The notes below the pieces were generated by a model, which saw only the letters and a program-made list of their open reading frames with translations, had not been told where the DNA came from and made no database searches. A stretch of 64,000 nt of DNA from Kibdelosporangium aridum (GTDB lineage: Bacteria > Actinomycetota > Actinomycetes > Mycobacteriales > Pseudonocardiaceae). The translations under genes were made by a program, and so were the position numbers. Each line of letters opens with the position of its first letter. The first letter of the stretch is position 1. Shown piece by piece: positions 1 to 9,350 of the stretch. The stretch lies in the NCBI RefSeq assembly GCF_900176515.1, contig NZ_FWXV01000002.1, positions 744,001-808,000 on the forward strand, in the 5' to 3' direction.

Positions 1-996
1 GCGGGACAGGTTGTTGACGATCTCGCCGAGGTTCAGGTCGATCTTGGCGTACAGGTTGAAGTAGTCACCCTTCACGCCTGCCACCGCGGAGTCCGGGAAC
101 GGGAAGCTGAGCAGCAGCTCCAGCGCTTTCGGCAGGTTCGCGCCGGCTTCGCTGAGCTTCTGCAGCGTCGGCGCGAGCGCCTTGAGGTCCGCGACCACGT
201 TGGCCTTGCTCTTGTTGACCGTGTCGACGGCGACGTCCGACAGCTGGTCGAGGTTCTGCAGCATGGTCACCAGCTGGGGCCGCTGCTCGGCCAGCACCTG
301 CAGGCCGGGGCCGATCTCGTCGATCACCTTGGCGATCTTGTCCTTCTGCCCGGCCAGCGTGCCGGACAGCTTGTTCAGCCCGTCCAGCGCCTTGGTGATG
401 TCGCCGCGCCGAGCGTCCAGATCGGACACGAGCTTGTTCGTGTTGGTCAGCAGGGCACGCAGCTGCGGCTCGTTGCCGTCCGCGACCTGGTTGAGCTCGT
501 TGGCGATTGTCCTGAGCTGATCCACGCCGCCGCCGTTGAGCAGCATGGACAACGCCCCGAGGACCTCTTCGACCTCGGTGTTGCGGTTGGTCCGGTCCAG
601 CCCGATGTACGCGCCGTTGGCCAGCTTTCCTTGCTCCTTGCCCGGATCCGGCGCGGCCAGCTCGACGTACTTCTCGCCGAGCAGGCTGGACTGCCGCAGG
701 CGGGCGAACGAATTGGCGGGCAGCTCCACGTCACCGCGCACGCTCATGGTGACCTCGGCGGTCCAGCCGTCCGGCGCCAGGGTGATCGCCTCGACCCGGC
801 CGATCGGGACTTCGTTGACCTTCACGCCGGACTGCGGCACGAGGTCGAGCACGTCACGGAACTGGGCTTTCACCGTGTACGGCCGGTCGCCGAGGTCGGC
901 ACCGCCAGGCAACGGCAGGTCGTAGATGCCGTCGAAGCTGCACGAGCTCAGCACGAGCACGCCCGCGCAGGCGCCGACAATCCGCCGGAACTTCAT
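1..996 (-). CDS. mceE: MCE-family lipoprotein, MceE-like (partial, runs off left edge)
   Basis: The 332 visible residues begin with a lipoprotein signal: a basic start (MKFRR), a short hydrophobic stretch and a lipobox LSSC with the acylated cysteine at about residue 19. An MCE domain follows (about residues 36-115, with LLGEKYVEL), then a long helical region. MCE proteins form the hydrophobic shuttle of lipid-import ABC systems, and in actinobacterial mce operons the fifth mce gene is the lipoprotein. The ATG overlaps the stop of the preceding mceD by 4 bases (ATGA), so this is one operon. No stop codon occurs before base 1; the C-terminus and probably an mceF gene lie outside the window. 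Confidence 0.9.
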   Translation of the reverse strand, partial: MKFRRIVGACAGVLVLSSCSFDGIYDLPLPGGADLGDRPYTVKAQFRDVLDLVPQSGVKVNEVPIGRVEAITLAPDGWTAEVTMSVRGDVELPANSFARLRQSSLLGEKYVELAAPDPGKEQGKLANGAYIGLDRTNRNTEVEEVLGALSMLLNGGGVDQLRTIANELNQVADGNEPQLRALLTNTNKLVSDLDARRGDITKALDGLNKLSGTLAGQKDKIAKVIDEIGPGLQVLAEQRPQLVTMLQNLDQLSDVAVDTVNKSKANVVADLKALAPTLQKLSEAGANLPKALELLLSFPFPDSAVAGVKGDYFNLYAKIDLNLGEIVNNLSR

Positions 997-2156
997 CGCC
1001 CACCTCCCAGCGGAACCGGGAACTGCGGCTTGAAGCCGTTGTCGTAGGCGGTGAGCAGCTGCGCGACCGACGGAAGGCCCTTCACCAGCGGCGCGACCGT
1101 CTTGCACGTGTCGGACAGCAGCGGCGGGATCTGTTTGGGCGTGCCTTGTTCGAGCAGCTTGCAGATCATCACGATCGGCGGCTGCGTCAACTCGTTGAGG
1201 TTCGCGCGGGCGTCGAGCGTTCCGGAGGACGCGTTGTACGTGTTGTAGACGTTGCTGAGGGCCAGCGGAGCCACGTCAAGCACCTCGGCGAGCGCGGCTC
1301 GTTGATCGACGAGCACCTGCGTGATCGACGCCAGCTTGTCCACGTTGGACTTCAAGCGGTCCCGGTTGTCCCTGATGAACGCCTGTACCTGTTCCAGCGC
1401 GGTCGACAGCTGCGCGACGGCCTGTGCCAGGTTGCCGCGTTCGGCGGCGAGGAACTTGCTCACGTCGGCCAGCTGCTCGGAGAACTGCCGGACCTGCTTG
1501 TCGCTCGCGGCCAGCGTCCCGGTGAACTTGTTCAGGTTGTCCACTGTGGAGAACAGCTGTTCCTGGCTGCCGGACAGGGTTCTGGCCGCCTGGCCGAGCT
1601 GTTTGATCGTGTCGTGGGTGGCCTGGCCGTTGCCTTCGAGGTTCTTGGCCAGGGTGTCCAGCAGGTCCGACAGGGCGCCGTTCTTGTTGGCGCCGTTGGG
1701 ACCGAGCGTGGTGCTCACCCGGTTCAGGCTCTTGTACAGGTCGTCGACCTCGAGCGGGGTCGCCGTGCGGTTACGGGGAATCGTGGCGCCCGTGTTCATC
1801 TGCGGCCCGGCCACGTACGCCGGGGCGATCTGCACATACCGGTCGCTGACCAGGCTCGGGGCGACCACGACCGCGCTGGCGTCCATCGGGATCGCCCGGT
1901 CGCGGTCGATCAGCATCTCGACCTTGACCTGGTCACCCTGCGGCTCGACCTTGTCCACGGTCCCGATCGCGACGCCGAGGACACGCACGTCGTTGCCCTC
2001 GTACAGGCCGACCGCTTGACCGAAGTAGGCCGTGATGCGCTTGCTCCCGTTGTCCGTCAGCACGAACCAGAGCACCACCGCGGCGACGAGGGCCAGCACG
2101 CAGGCGATCGCCACACCACGTCCGAGGTCGCGCCCCTGGCGCGTTTTGAACGTCAT
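993..2156 (-). CDS. mceD: MCE-family protein, MceD-like
   Basis: A 387-residue protein with a basic N-terminus, one membrane anchor (about residues 12-35, VAIACVLALVAAVVLWFVL), an MCE domain (about 40-120) and a long helical region rich in heptads such as QLADVSKFLAAERGNLAQAV. It is predicted to sit outside the membrane as part of the MCE lipid channel. I chose the ATG at 2156, which overlaps the upstream stop by 4 bases as throughout this operon and has AGGGGTG in front, over a GTG nine bases earlier. Downstream it overlaps mceE. The letter assignment rests on gene order only. Confidence 0.88.
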   Translation of the reverse strand: MTFKTRQGRDLGRGVAIACVLALVAAVVLWFVLTDNGSKRITAYFGQAVGLYEGNDVRVLGVAIGTVDKVEPQGDQVKVEMLIDRDRAIPMDASAVVVAPSLVSDRYVQIAPAYVAGPQMNTGATIPRNRTATPLEVDDLYKSLNRVSTTLGPNGANKNGALSDLLDTLAKNLEGNGQATHDTIKQLGQAARTLSGSQEQLFSTVDNLNKFTGTLAASDKQVRQFSEQLADVSKFLAAERGNLAQAVAQLSTALEQVQAFIRDNRDRLKSNVDKLASITQVLVDQRAALAEVLDVAPLALSNVYNTYNASSGTLDARANLNELTQPPIVMICKLLEQGTPKQIPPLLSDTCKTVAPLVKGLPSVAQLLTAYDNGFKPQFPVPLGGGR

Positions 2157-3136
2157 GGCGTGCACCCCTGCGGATTGATCGGACCGACGGACGGAGGCAG
2201 CAGACCGCAGATGTAGTTGTCGAACCAGCGGCCGTTGCCCAGCGTGTTGGCGAACTGCCGGACGAACGGGGCCAGCTTCTCGATGCCCTTGCCCAGGTCG
2301 TCCTGGTTGCGCTGGAGCATCGCGGTGAACTGGTCCAGCTGTGCCAGCACCGGGTCGAGCTGCTTGGAGTTGTCGTCGACCAAGCCCTTCAGCTCCGCGG
2401 ACAGCCTCTTGGTGCCGTCCAGCAACGAGCTGATGGCCTGCTTGCGTTTGCGGACCTCGTCGAGCAGCTTGTTGCCGTCCTCCAACAGCTTCGCGACCTC
2501 GGCGTCCCGGTCGGCCAGTGTCTGGGAGATCTGCGCGGTGTTGCCCAGCAGCTGGGCCAGCTGCTCGTCGCGGCTGGAGATCGTCTTGGACAACGCGGAC
2601 AAGCCGTCCAGCGCGCCCTTCACGTTGTCCGAGGTGTTCGAGAACGTGTCCGTCAGCACCTCGAAGCTCTTGGCCAGCTGCGGAGTGTCGACCGCGTCGA
2701 CCGTCTCAGCCAGGCCACGGAAGGCTTCCAGCACGTCGTAGGGCGCGACCGTGCGGTTACGCGGGATCGGCTTGCCCGGGTCCAACGTGCCCGCGCCGTC
2801 CGGCTCCACCGCGAGGTACTTCTGCCCGAGCAACGTCTTGATCTTGATGGCCGCCCTGGTCCTGTCGCCCATCCAGGCGTCCTTGACCTTGAACGACACC
2901 AGCACCGAGTCGCCGTCCAGGTCCACGTCGGTGACCTTGCCGACCTTCACGCCAGCGATGCGCACCTCGTCGCTCGGCTTGATGCCCGCGGCCTCGGAGA
3001 ACTGGGCCTGGTACGTCGTGCCGCCGCCGATGATCGGCAGGTCGTCGGAGTAGATCGCGGCCAGCAGCACCAGCGCGATCACCACCAGACCGGTGACGCC
3101 GATGGTGATCGGGTTGCGGGAACGGAAAGACCTCAT
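2153..3136 (-). CDS. mceC: MCE-family protein, MceC-like
   Basis: A 327-residue MCE protein with one N-terminal membrane helix (ITIGVTGLVVIALVLLAAIY), an MCE domain with the typical LLGQKYLAVEP segment, then helical coils and a C-terminus ending in a cysteine-containing tail (YICGLLPPSVG ... GCTP). Members of this family assemble as mixed hexamers that carry lipids towards the YrbE permease. The ATG at 3136 overlaps the stop of mceB by 4 bases; a GTG nine bases upstream is possible but breaks the operon pattern. Identity as the third mce gene comes from position. Confidence 0.88.
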   Translation of the reverse strand: MRSFRSRNPITIGVTGLVVIALVLLAAIYSDDLPIIGGGTTYQAQFSEAAGIKPSDEVRIAGVKVGKVTDVDLDGDSVLVSFKVKDAWMGDRTRAAIKIKTLLGQKYLAVEPDGAGTLDPGKPIPRNRTVAPYDVLEAFRGLAETVDAVDTPQLAKSFEVLTDTFSNTSDNVKGALDGLSALSKTISSRDEQLAQLLGNTAQISQTLADRDAEVAKLLEDGNKLLDEVRKRKQAISSLLDGTKRLSAELKGLVDDNSKQLDPVLAQLDQFTAMLQRNQDDLGKGIEKLAPFVRQFANTLGNGRWFDNYICGLLPPSVGPINPQGCTP

Positions 3137-4158
3137 CCTTTGCACCTCGGCTGACTGACCGGCGCGACCGGGATGCTGATCGGCTGGGTGATCAACGGCG
3201 GCAACGCGACCTGACCGGACGCCGAGCAGAGGTAGAAGTTGAACCAGGACCCGTAGCTGGCCGTGCGGGTCAGCGTGGTCAGCTTCTCCGGCATGAACTG
3301 GAAGAAGTGCTCCACGATCTGCTCGTTGTCGTTGAGGTTCTTGGTGAACGTGCCGAGCGCGGCGATGTCGTTGCGCAACGGTTCGCGGGCCTCGTCGAGC
3401 AGGCCGGACGTGGTGCCTGCCAACCCGGACAACGCCTGGATCGCGTCACCGATCGGCTTGCGGTCCGCGGCAAGGCCGGAAACCAGCTGCTGCAACTGCA
3501 CTACGAGGTCGCTCAGCTGCTGACCGCGGGCGTTCACGGTGTCCAGCAGGCCGTTCAGGTTGGTGATCACTTCGCCGATCACCGCGTCCTTGTCCGCGAT
3601 CGTCTTGGTCAGCGAGGCGGTGTGCGACAGCAGCGACTCGACCGTGCCGCCTTCGCCCTGCAGGACCTGGATGATCTCGTAGGACAGCTTGTTCACGTCG
3701 TCCGGCGACAGCGCACGGAACAAGGGCTTGAAGCCGTTGAACAATTCGGTCAGGTCCAGCGCGGGCCTGGTGCGCTCCAACGGAATCGTGGCGCCCGGCG
3801 CGAGCAATCCGCTGCCCGTGCCCTGCGCCAGCGAGATGTACCGCTGGCCGACCAGGTTGCGGAACTTGATGGTCGCGGTGACGCCCGCCGGGAGCTGCCG
3901 CCCCGCGTCGACCGAGAACTTCACCTCGGCCTGCTTGCGGTCCGCGATCCCGACCTCCTCCACCTGGCCGACCCGGACACCCGCGATCCGCACGTCGTCG
4001 CCGGGCAGCAACGACGTCACGTCGGTGAACCTGGCCGAGTACGTGTTGGTGGAGCTCAGGTTCGTGTTCGCGATGCTGATCCCGAGCACGGCCGTCGCGA
4101 CCACGGTGACGACGATGAACACCGTCAGCTTGATCATCGGTGCGGCGAGACCCCTCAT
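3133..4158 (-). CDS. mceB: MCE-family protein, MceB-like
   Basis: A 341-residue MCE protein: membrane anchor near residues 8-30 (IKLTVFIVVTVVATAVLGI), MCE domain about 35-115 (LPGDDVRIAGVRVGQV, NLVGQRYISLAQG), then an extended helical segment and a C-terminal region (WFNFYLCSASG) similar to that in mceC. It would be one subunit of the lipid-import shuttle. Start chosen at the ATG overlapping the stop of mceA (ATGA). A longer reading frame exists upstream but lies inside mceA. It is translationally coupled to both neighbours. Confidence 0.88.
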   Translation of the reverse strand: MRGLAAPMIKLTVFIVVTVVATAVLGISIANTNLSSTNTYSARFTDVTSLLPGDDVRIAGVRVGQVEEVGIADRKQAEVKFSVDAGRQLPAGVTATIKFRNLVGQRYISLAQGTGSGLLAPGATIPLERTRPALDLTELFNGFKPLFRALSPDDVNKLSYEIIQVLQGEGGTVESLLSHTASLTKTIADKDAVIGEVITNLNGLLDTVNARGQQLSDLVVQLQQLVSGLAADRKPIGDAIQALSGLAGTTSGLLDEAREPLRNDIAALGTFTKNLNDNEQIVEHFFQFMPEKLTTLTRTASYGSWFNFYLCSASGQVALPPLITQPISIPVAPVSQPRCKG

Positions 4159-5492
4159 TTGGCGGTCACCTCCGCTCCGCGGAACACCGGCGCGGCAAGG
4201 AATGCCGTCCACGCGGGCACTTGCTCAGGTTCCACACCAAGCCTTCCGGCCATCATCGCGGCCACGAACTCCTGCTCGGTCCGCGTGTTCGCCAACCCGA
4301 AACCAGCGGATGACGGGGACGTACCGCCCTCGACGACCTGGCCGATCAGGCTCGGCGGCAACACACCGTCCTGCGCCGAACGGGCCGCGGGCGGCTGTGT
4401 AGAGCCGTCCTTGAGCGGGCCCTCCGGCGGATGCTGCGGGAACGGGTCCGGGAACTGCGTGAAGTCGTAGCAGCGCGGCCCGCGCTTGTCCTGGTAGCGC
4501 GGCTCGTCCTTACCCGGCTTGTACGCGCCGCGGTTGACCGTGATCTCGATCGTGGCGTGCAGGCCGGGTTCGTTGGTGCCCTTGCCGAATGCCTTGTCCA
4601 GCACCGGGATGGTCTCGGCCATCTGCTTGAGGAAGCACGGGTACTCCGGCGCGTACTTGGCCAGGAGCTCCAAGGTCGGCCGGGAGGTCTCCGCGAACTG
4701 GATCAGGTTGTTCTTGTTCACCGCGAGGAACGTCCTCAGGTCGGTGCCTGCCGTGGTCACGCTCGCGTACAAATTGGACAAATTGGTGCGCTGCTCGGCG
4801 ATCGTCTTCGACGTCGTCGTCAGGTCCGTGAGGGCCTGGACCAGTTGCGGCGCGGCGTCGCTGTAGGTGTCCGAGAACTTCACCAGCGCCTGGAGATCGT
4901 GCTGCAGCTGGGGAACGTGCGGAGCCAGTTCACCGACGTACTGCCCGAGATCGGACAGGGTCTCGCCGAGCGGCTTGCCCCTGCCTTCCAACGCGGTCGA
5001 GATCGCGGTCAGCGTGCTGGACAGCTTCTGCGGCTGAACCGCTTGCAGCACCGGCAGCAGGTCGTTCAGCGCCTTCTCGACCTCGATCGCGGGCGCCGAA
5101 GTGTCCTGTTCGATCTGATCACCGGCGCGCAGCGACTGGCCAGACGGCTGCTGCGGGATCTGCAGTGCCACATAGCGTTCGCCGAACAGGGTCTTCGGCA
5201 GGAACCGCGCGGACACGTTGCTCGGCAGCAAGTCCACTTTGTCCGGATCGAGTGCCAGCGTGAGCTCGGCACCGTGCGCGGTCGGCGTGATCTTCTCCAC
5301 CGAGCCGACGATCAGGCCGCGCACCTTCACGTCCGAGCGCTGCTGCAACTGGTTGCCGACCTTGTCGGTGGTCAGCGTGACGCGGGTGAACGACGAGAAC
5401 GACTTGTTGAAGAACGCGACGCTCAGCGCGACGAAACCGACCAGCGTCGCGATGAACAGCAGGCCAAGCAGCCTTCGGCGGAGCGTGGTCAT
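4155..5492 (-). CDS. mceA: MCE-family protein, MceA-like
   Basis: A 445-residue MCE protein, the first and longest of the five mce genes here, as is usual. It has an N-terminal membrane helix (LLGLLFIATLVGFVALSVAFF), an MCE domain (about 38-115, with TLFGERYVALQIP), a helical region, and a C-terminal extension of about 100 residues rich in proline and acidic residues that the other four lack. The ATG at 5492 overlaps the yrbEB stop by 4 bases. As the first subunit after the permeases it fits mceA of the mce operons of mycobacteria and streptomycetes. Confidence 0.9.
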   Translation of the reverse strand: MTTLRRRLLGLLFIATLVGFVALSVAFFNKSFSSFTRVTLTTDKVGNQLQQRSDVKVRGLIVGSVEKITPTAHGAELTLALDPDKVDLLPSNVSARFLPKTLFGERYVALQIPQQPSGQSLRAGDQIEQDTSAPAIEVEKALNDLLPVLQAVQPQKLSSTLTAISTALEGRGKPLGETLSDLGQYVGELAPHVPQLQHDLQALVKFSDTYSDAAPQLVQALTDLTTTSKTIAEQRTNLSNLYASVTTAGTDLRTFLAVNKNNLIQFAETSRPTLELLAKYAPEYPCFLKQMAETIPVLDKAFGKGTNEPGLHATIEITVNRGAYKPGKDEPRYQDKRGPRCYDFTQFPDPFPQHPPEGPLKDGSTQPPAARSAQDGVLPPSLIGQVVEGGTSPSSAGFGLANTRTEQEFVAAMMAGRLGVEPEQVPAWTAFLAAPVFRGAEVTAK

Positions 5493-6313
5493 CCGGCGAT
5501 CCTCACGGTCGTCGTAGTGCCCCAGATCGCCAGGCTCAGGAAGAAGTCGAGCAAGGTGACCGAGACGATCGTGGTCCGCACCGCGCGGCCGACGGCGACA
5601 CCCACACCGGCCGGGCCGCCGCTGGCGCGGTAGCCGTAGTAGCAGTGGGTCAGGATGATCAGCACGGCGAAGATCAGGACCTTGCCGAACGACCAGAACA
5701 CGTCTTGCGGCGGGAGGAACAGGTCGAAGTAATGGTCATACGTGCCCGCGGACTGGCCGTAGAAGTAGACCGTGATGGTCCGTGAGGCGACGTACGAAGA
5801 CAGCAAACCGATGATGTACAAGGGAATGACCGCGATGAACCCGGCCATGATCCTTGTCGTCACCAGGTAGGGCAACGACGGCACACCCATCACTTCGAGC
5901 GCGTCGATCTCCTCGGAGATCCGCATCGCGCCGAGCTGAGCGGTGAACCCGGAACCGACCGTCGCGGACAACGCCAGACCTGCGACCAGGGGCGCGATCT
6001 CGCGGGTGTTGAAGTACGCGGACACGAAGCCCGCGAACGCGGCCGTGCCGATCTGGTTCAGAGCCGCGTAACCCTGCAGACCGACGACCGTGCCGACGAA
6101 CAACGTCAGCCCGAGCATCACGCCGATCGTGCCGCCGATGACCGCGAGCGCGCCGCTGCCGAAGCTCACCTCGGCCAGCAGCCGCATGGTCTCGCGCATG
6201 TACCGCGTGATGGTGGCCGGGATCCACGCCAATGCCCTGACGTAGAAGGACATCTGGTCGCCGGCTTTGTCCAGGACGTCCAGTGGCTTTCGGAGTTGGT
6301 CTCGGACAGCCAT
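5489..6313 (-). CDS. yrbEB: MlaE/YrbE-family ABC transporter permease, YrbEB-like
   Basis: A 274-residue integral membrane protein of the MlaE family, with several hydrophobic segments and the family's central motif region around EEIDALEVMGVPSLPYLVTTR, the loop thought to contact the ATPase. The two YrbE permeases pair with the Mkl-type ATPase and the MCE proteins in ATP-driven import of lipids or sterols. One base separates it from yrbEA upstream, and its stop overlaps the mceA start. Which lipid is carried cannot be read from the sequence. Confidence 0.93.
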   Translation of the reverse strand: MAVRDQLRKPLDVLDKAGDQMSFYVRALAWIPATITRYMRETMRLLAEVSFGSGALAVIGGTIGVMLGLTLFVGTVVGLQGYAALNQIGTAAFAGFVSAYFNTREIAPLVAGLALSATVGSGFTAQLGAMRISEEIDALEVMGVPSLPYLVTTRIMAGFIAVIPLYIIGLLSSYVASRTITVYFYGQSAGTYDHYFDLFLPPQDVFWSFGKVLIFAVLIILTHCYYGYRASGGPAGVGVAVGRAVRTTIVSVTLLDFFLSLAIWGTTTTVRIAG

Positions 6314-6314
6314 C

Positions 6315-7109
6315 TCAGCTCCCCTTCGCCGGGACGACCGTCAGGTACACCGTGGTCAGCACGAAGTTCACGAAGAACAGCAGCAGGAACGTGATGACCA
6401 CGGACTGGTTCACCGCGTCACCGACGCCCTTCGGGCCGGGGGCGGGGTGCAGGCCGCGGTAGCAGGCCACGACACCGGCGATGAAACCGAAGATCAACGC
6501 CTTGATCTCACTGATCCACAGGTCCGGCAGCTGCGCGAGCGCGGAGAAACCGGCGAGGTACGCACCGGGCGTGCCGCCTTGCAGGACCACGTTGAAGAAG
6601 TAGCCACCCAGCACACCGACGACGCTGACCAAACCGTTGAGCAGCACCGCGACGAGCATCGAGGCGAGCACCCGTGGCACGACAAGGCGCTGCACGGCCG
6701 AAACACCGAGCACCTCCATCGCGTCGATCTCTTCACGGATGGTCCGTGCACCGATGTCCGCGCACATCGCCGAACCACCGGCCCCGGCGACGAGCAACGC
6801 GGTCACCAGCGGCGCGGCCTGCTGGATGATCGCGAGCACGCTCGCCGCGCCCATGAACGACTGCGCGCCGAGCTGCGTGACCAACGATCCCAGCTGCAAC
6901 GCGATTACCGCGCCGAACGGGATCGCGACCAGCGCTGTCGGCAGGATCGAGACACTCGCGATGAACCAGGACTGCTGGACGAACTCGCGGAACTGGAACG
7001 GCCGCTGGAAGAACCCGCGCACGACGTCCAGCCCGAGGGCGAACATCTGGCCGGTCTCCCGTAGCGCGCCTGCACCAGGGAATGACGACCTGGTGGAGCG
7101 AACGGTCAC
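6315..7109 (-). CDS. yrbEA: MlaE/YrbE-family ABC transporter permease, YrbEA-like
   Basis: A 264-residue MlaE-family permease, the partner of yrbEB, with the same EEIDAMEVLGVSAV signature and about five hydrophobic segments. I place the start at a GTG (7109) that overlaps the mkl stop as GTGA, with GGGTGG just upstream. A frame extending to 7145 would overlap the ATPase gene by 40 bases and has no better ribosome site. This is the second gene of the operon after mkl. Confidence 0.9.
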   Translation of the reverse strand: MTVRSTRSSFPGAGALRETGQMFALGLDVVRGFFQRPFQFREFVQQSWFIASVSILPTALVAIPFGAVIALQLGSLVTQLGAQSFMGAASVLAIIQQAAPLVTALLVAGAGGSAMCADIGARTIREEIDAMEVLGVSAVQRLVVPRVLASMLVAVLLNGLVSVVGVLGGYFFNVVLQGGTPGAYLAGFSALAQLPDLWISEIKALIFGFIAGVVACYRGLHPAPGPKGVGDAVNQSVVITFLLLFFVNFVLTTVYLTVVPAKGS

Positions 7110-8257
7110 GCGCCACCACCCGGGCCCTGCTGGGGCGGCTGCCACTGCGACTGCGGGATATCGGCGAGATCACCCTGGATGCGCTCACTGCCCACGTTGC
7201 TTCTGGGCGTCGGAGACGGTCTGTGTCCAGCTGGGACGGTCGCCATCATGTGCGGGTGCACGCCGTAACGCTGCTGCTCGGCGGGAGTAAGGCTTTCGAT
7301 GATGCCCTCCTGCGCGGCGGGCGGCAGCGTGTGCAGGATGCTCATCACCCGGTCCTTGCGGCGCCGGACACCTTGGCGCTCAGGCAAACCGGGCGTCGGC
7401 TGCAGCTGCGGCACCACACCACGGACGTCCTCAGTGGACCCGTCGTGGTGGCCGGCGTCAGCCAGCCGCTGCTCGGCGGCCATGGTCGCGGTGTCCTTCT
7501 CCTCGGACATCCCGATCGGCCCGATCCGGCGGCCGTTGAGGAACTGCTCGACGACAGGTTCGTCGGAAGTCAGGAGAACCTCGCGCGGCCCGAACATGAC
7601 CAGCTCGCGCCGGAACAGCATGCCCAGGTTGTCCGGAACGGTACGGGCGAGGTTGATGTTGTGCGTGACGATCAGGATGGTCGCGTCGATCTGTGCGTTC
7701 AGGTCGATCAGCAGCTGGCTGAGGTACGCGGTGCGAACCGGGTCGAGGCCGGAGTCCGGCTCGTCGCACAGGATGATCTCGGGGTCGAGCACGAGCGCGC
7801 GGGCCAGACCGGCCCGTTTGCGCATACCGCCGGAAATCTCGCCGGGGAGCTTGCGCTCCGCGCCGGTGAGGCCGACCATCTCCATCTTCTCGAGCACGAT
7901 CTGCCGGATCTCGGTCTCGGACTTGCGGGTGTGCTCACGCAGCGGGAATGCGACGTTGTCGAACAGGTTCATCGAACCGAACAGCGCGCCGTCCTGGAAC
8001 AGCACGCCGAACAGCTTGCGGACGTCGTAGAGCTTGCGCTCGGAGCACGACACGATGTCGACCCCGTTGATCACGCATTTGCCGCGGTCGGGCTTGAGCA
8101 AGCCGATCATGGATTTGAGGAAGACGGACTTGCCGGTGCCGGACGGACCCAGCATCACGCTGACCTCGCCGGGCGGCAGGGTCAGGGTGACATCCCGCCA
8201 GATGGTCTGCCGGCCGAAGGACTTCGTGAGACCCTCGACCACCACTTCGGCGCCCAT
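7106..8257 (-). CDS. mkl: Mce-system ABC transporter ATP-binding protein (MlaF/Mkl/MceG-like)
   Basis: A 383-residue ATPase with Walker A GPSGTGKS (residues 37-44), signature SGGMRKR, Walker B ILCDEPDSGLDP and switch histidine VTHN. The nucleotide-binding domain covers about residues 1-250; the remaining 130 residues are a charged, then proline/glutamine-rich extension. Mycobacterial Mkl also carries a C-terminal extension. It would energise the YrbE/MCE lipid importer. The ATG at 8257 has GGGAGG five bases upstream and is preferred over a TTG at 8275. As the promoter-proximal gene, mkl here belongs to the mce operon itself, as in streptomycetes. Confidence 0.93.
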   Translation of the reverse strand: MGAEVVVEGLTKSFGRQTIWRDVTLTLPPGEVSVMLGPSGTGKSVFLKSMIGLLKPDRGKCVINGVDIVSCSERKLYDVRKLFGVLFQDGALFGSMNLFDNVAFPLREHTRKSETEIRQIVLEKMEMVGLTGAERKLPGEISGGMRKRAGLARALVLDPEIILCDEPDSGLDPVRTAYLSQLLIDLNAQIDATILIVTHNINLARTVPDNLGMLFRRELVMFGPREVLLTSDEPVVEQFLNGRRIGPIGMSEEKDTATMAAEQRLADAGHHDGSTEDVRGVVPQLQPTPGLPERQGVRRRKDRVMSILHTLPPAAQEGIIESLTPAEQQRYGVHPHMMATVPAGHRPSPTPRSNVGSERIQGDLADIPQSQWQPPQQGPGGGA

Positions 8258-8477
8258 CGACCCTCCCGAGCTCAAGTACCTGTTCCACCCAACGAGCGGG
8301 GCCCGCAGGAGTTACTACCTAGTACGGCCGACGACCATATCTGCCACCCGGACCTGCACCCTAGACCAGTCAGCTCAGTGGTTCGTATTCGCTACTAACG
8401 ATGCTGTGCGTAACGGGGTCGGCTGGATACCGTCAGTTGTCTTCCCTGCATCTTCCCTGCAACGGACGGAGAGAGAC

Positions 8478-9338
8478 ATGGGCAAACGCCTCGCGGCGTT
8501 ACTCACCGGAGTCCTGGCCGCCGGAGTCGTCCTCGCCGCACCCGCGAACGCGAGCGGTGTGTTGACCGGCGTCCCGGCATATGAGGGCAGCGGCATCCAG
8601 GACCCCACACTCGTCGGAGCAGACCCGGTGCGGCCCGGTCACAAGGTCGAAGGCTTCACCGGAGCCGGAATCCAGTCGATCATCGGCCCGGACAACCGGG
8701 TCAGGGTCAACCCGACAACGACCTTCCCAGCACGAGCGACCGTGCTGATCACCCGTGTTTCCGGCGGAGTCGAGCGCCAGCACTGCACCGGCTGGATGTT
8801 CGGCCCATCCCTCGTGCTGACGGCCGGGCACTGCGTGCACTCCGGCGGCGGCGGCTCGTTCTACACAGGACTGCGCTTCTACCCCGGCTACAACGGTGAC
8901 ACAGCGCCATATGGCTCGTGCACCGCAACCCAGCTGCGCGCCAGCTCAGGCTGGACCAGCTCCGGCTCACCCGACTACGACTACGGCGGCGCGAAGCTGA
9001 ACTGCACCATCGGCAACACCGTCGGCTGGTACGGCGCGTTCGCCACAACCGCGTCCCTGAACGGAACCCCGACCACGATCCAGGGCTACGGCGGCGACAA
9101 GAACAAGCAGCAATGGCTGTCGACCGACCAGATCCGCGTGTCGAACACGCTGCGCCTCTACTACCAGAACGACACCATCGGCGGAAACAGCGGCAGCGCC
9201 GTGGCCACCAACCGTCCGGCCGGGTCACCGGGTTGCTCGGGTTGGTGTTCGCTGGCGTTCCACGCGTATGGCGGCTCGCAGAACAGCGGTGCCCGAATCA
9301 CCGCGGCCCGTCTGACTGAAGTCACCGGCTGGCGTTGA
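8478..9338 (+). CDS. secreted trypsin-like serine protease, V8/glutamyl-endopeptidase type
   Basis: A 286-residue protein with a signal peptide (MGKRL, hydrophobic stretch to about residue 26, APANA before the cleavage point) and probably a propeptide to about residue 75. The S1-family triad is visible: His118 in TAGHC, an aspartate in SPDYDYG (166 or 168) and Ser238 in GGNSGS. Six cysteines (103, 119, 148, 176, 253, 257) fit three disulfides. The CTGWMFGP...TAGHCV layout is that of the V8/glutamyl endopeptidase branch; specificity for Glu is inferred only. ATG 8478 follows GGACGGAGAGAG. It is divergent from the mce operon across 220 bases and convergent with the ABC-2 permease. Confidence 0.88.
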   Translation: MGKRLAALLTGVLAAGVVLAAPANASGVLTGVPAYEGSGIQDPTLVGADPVRPGHKVEGFTGAGIQSIIGPDNRVRVNPTTTFPARATVLITRVSGGVERQHCTGWMFGPSLVLTAGHCVHSGGGGSFYTGLRFYPGYNGDTAPYGSCTATQLRASSGWTSSGSPDYDYGGAKLNCTIGNTVGWYGAFATTASLNGTPTTIQGYGGDKNKQQWLSTDQIRVSNTLRLYYQNDTIGGNSGSAVATNRPAGSPGCSGWCSLAFHAYGGSQNSGARITAARLTEVTGWR

Positions 9339-9350
9339 CGCCCAGCACCG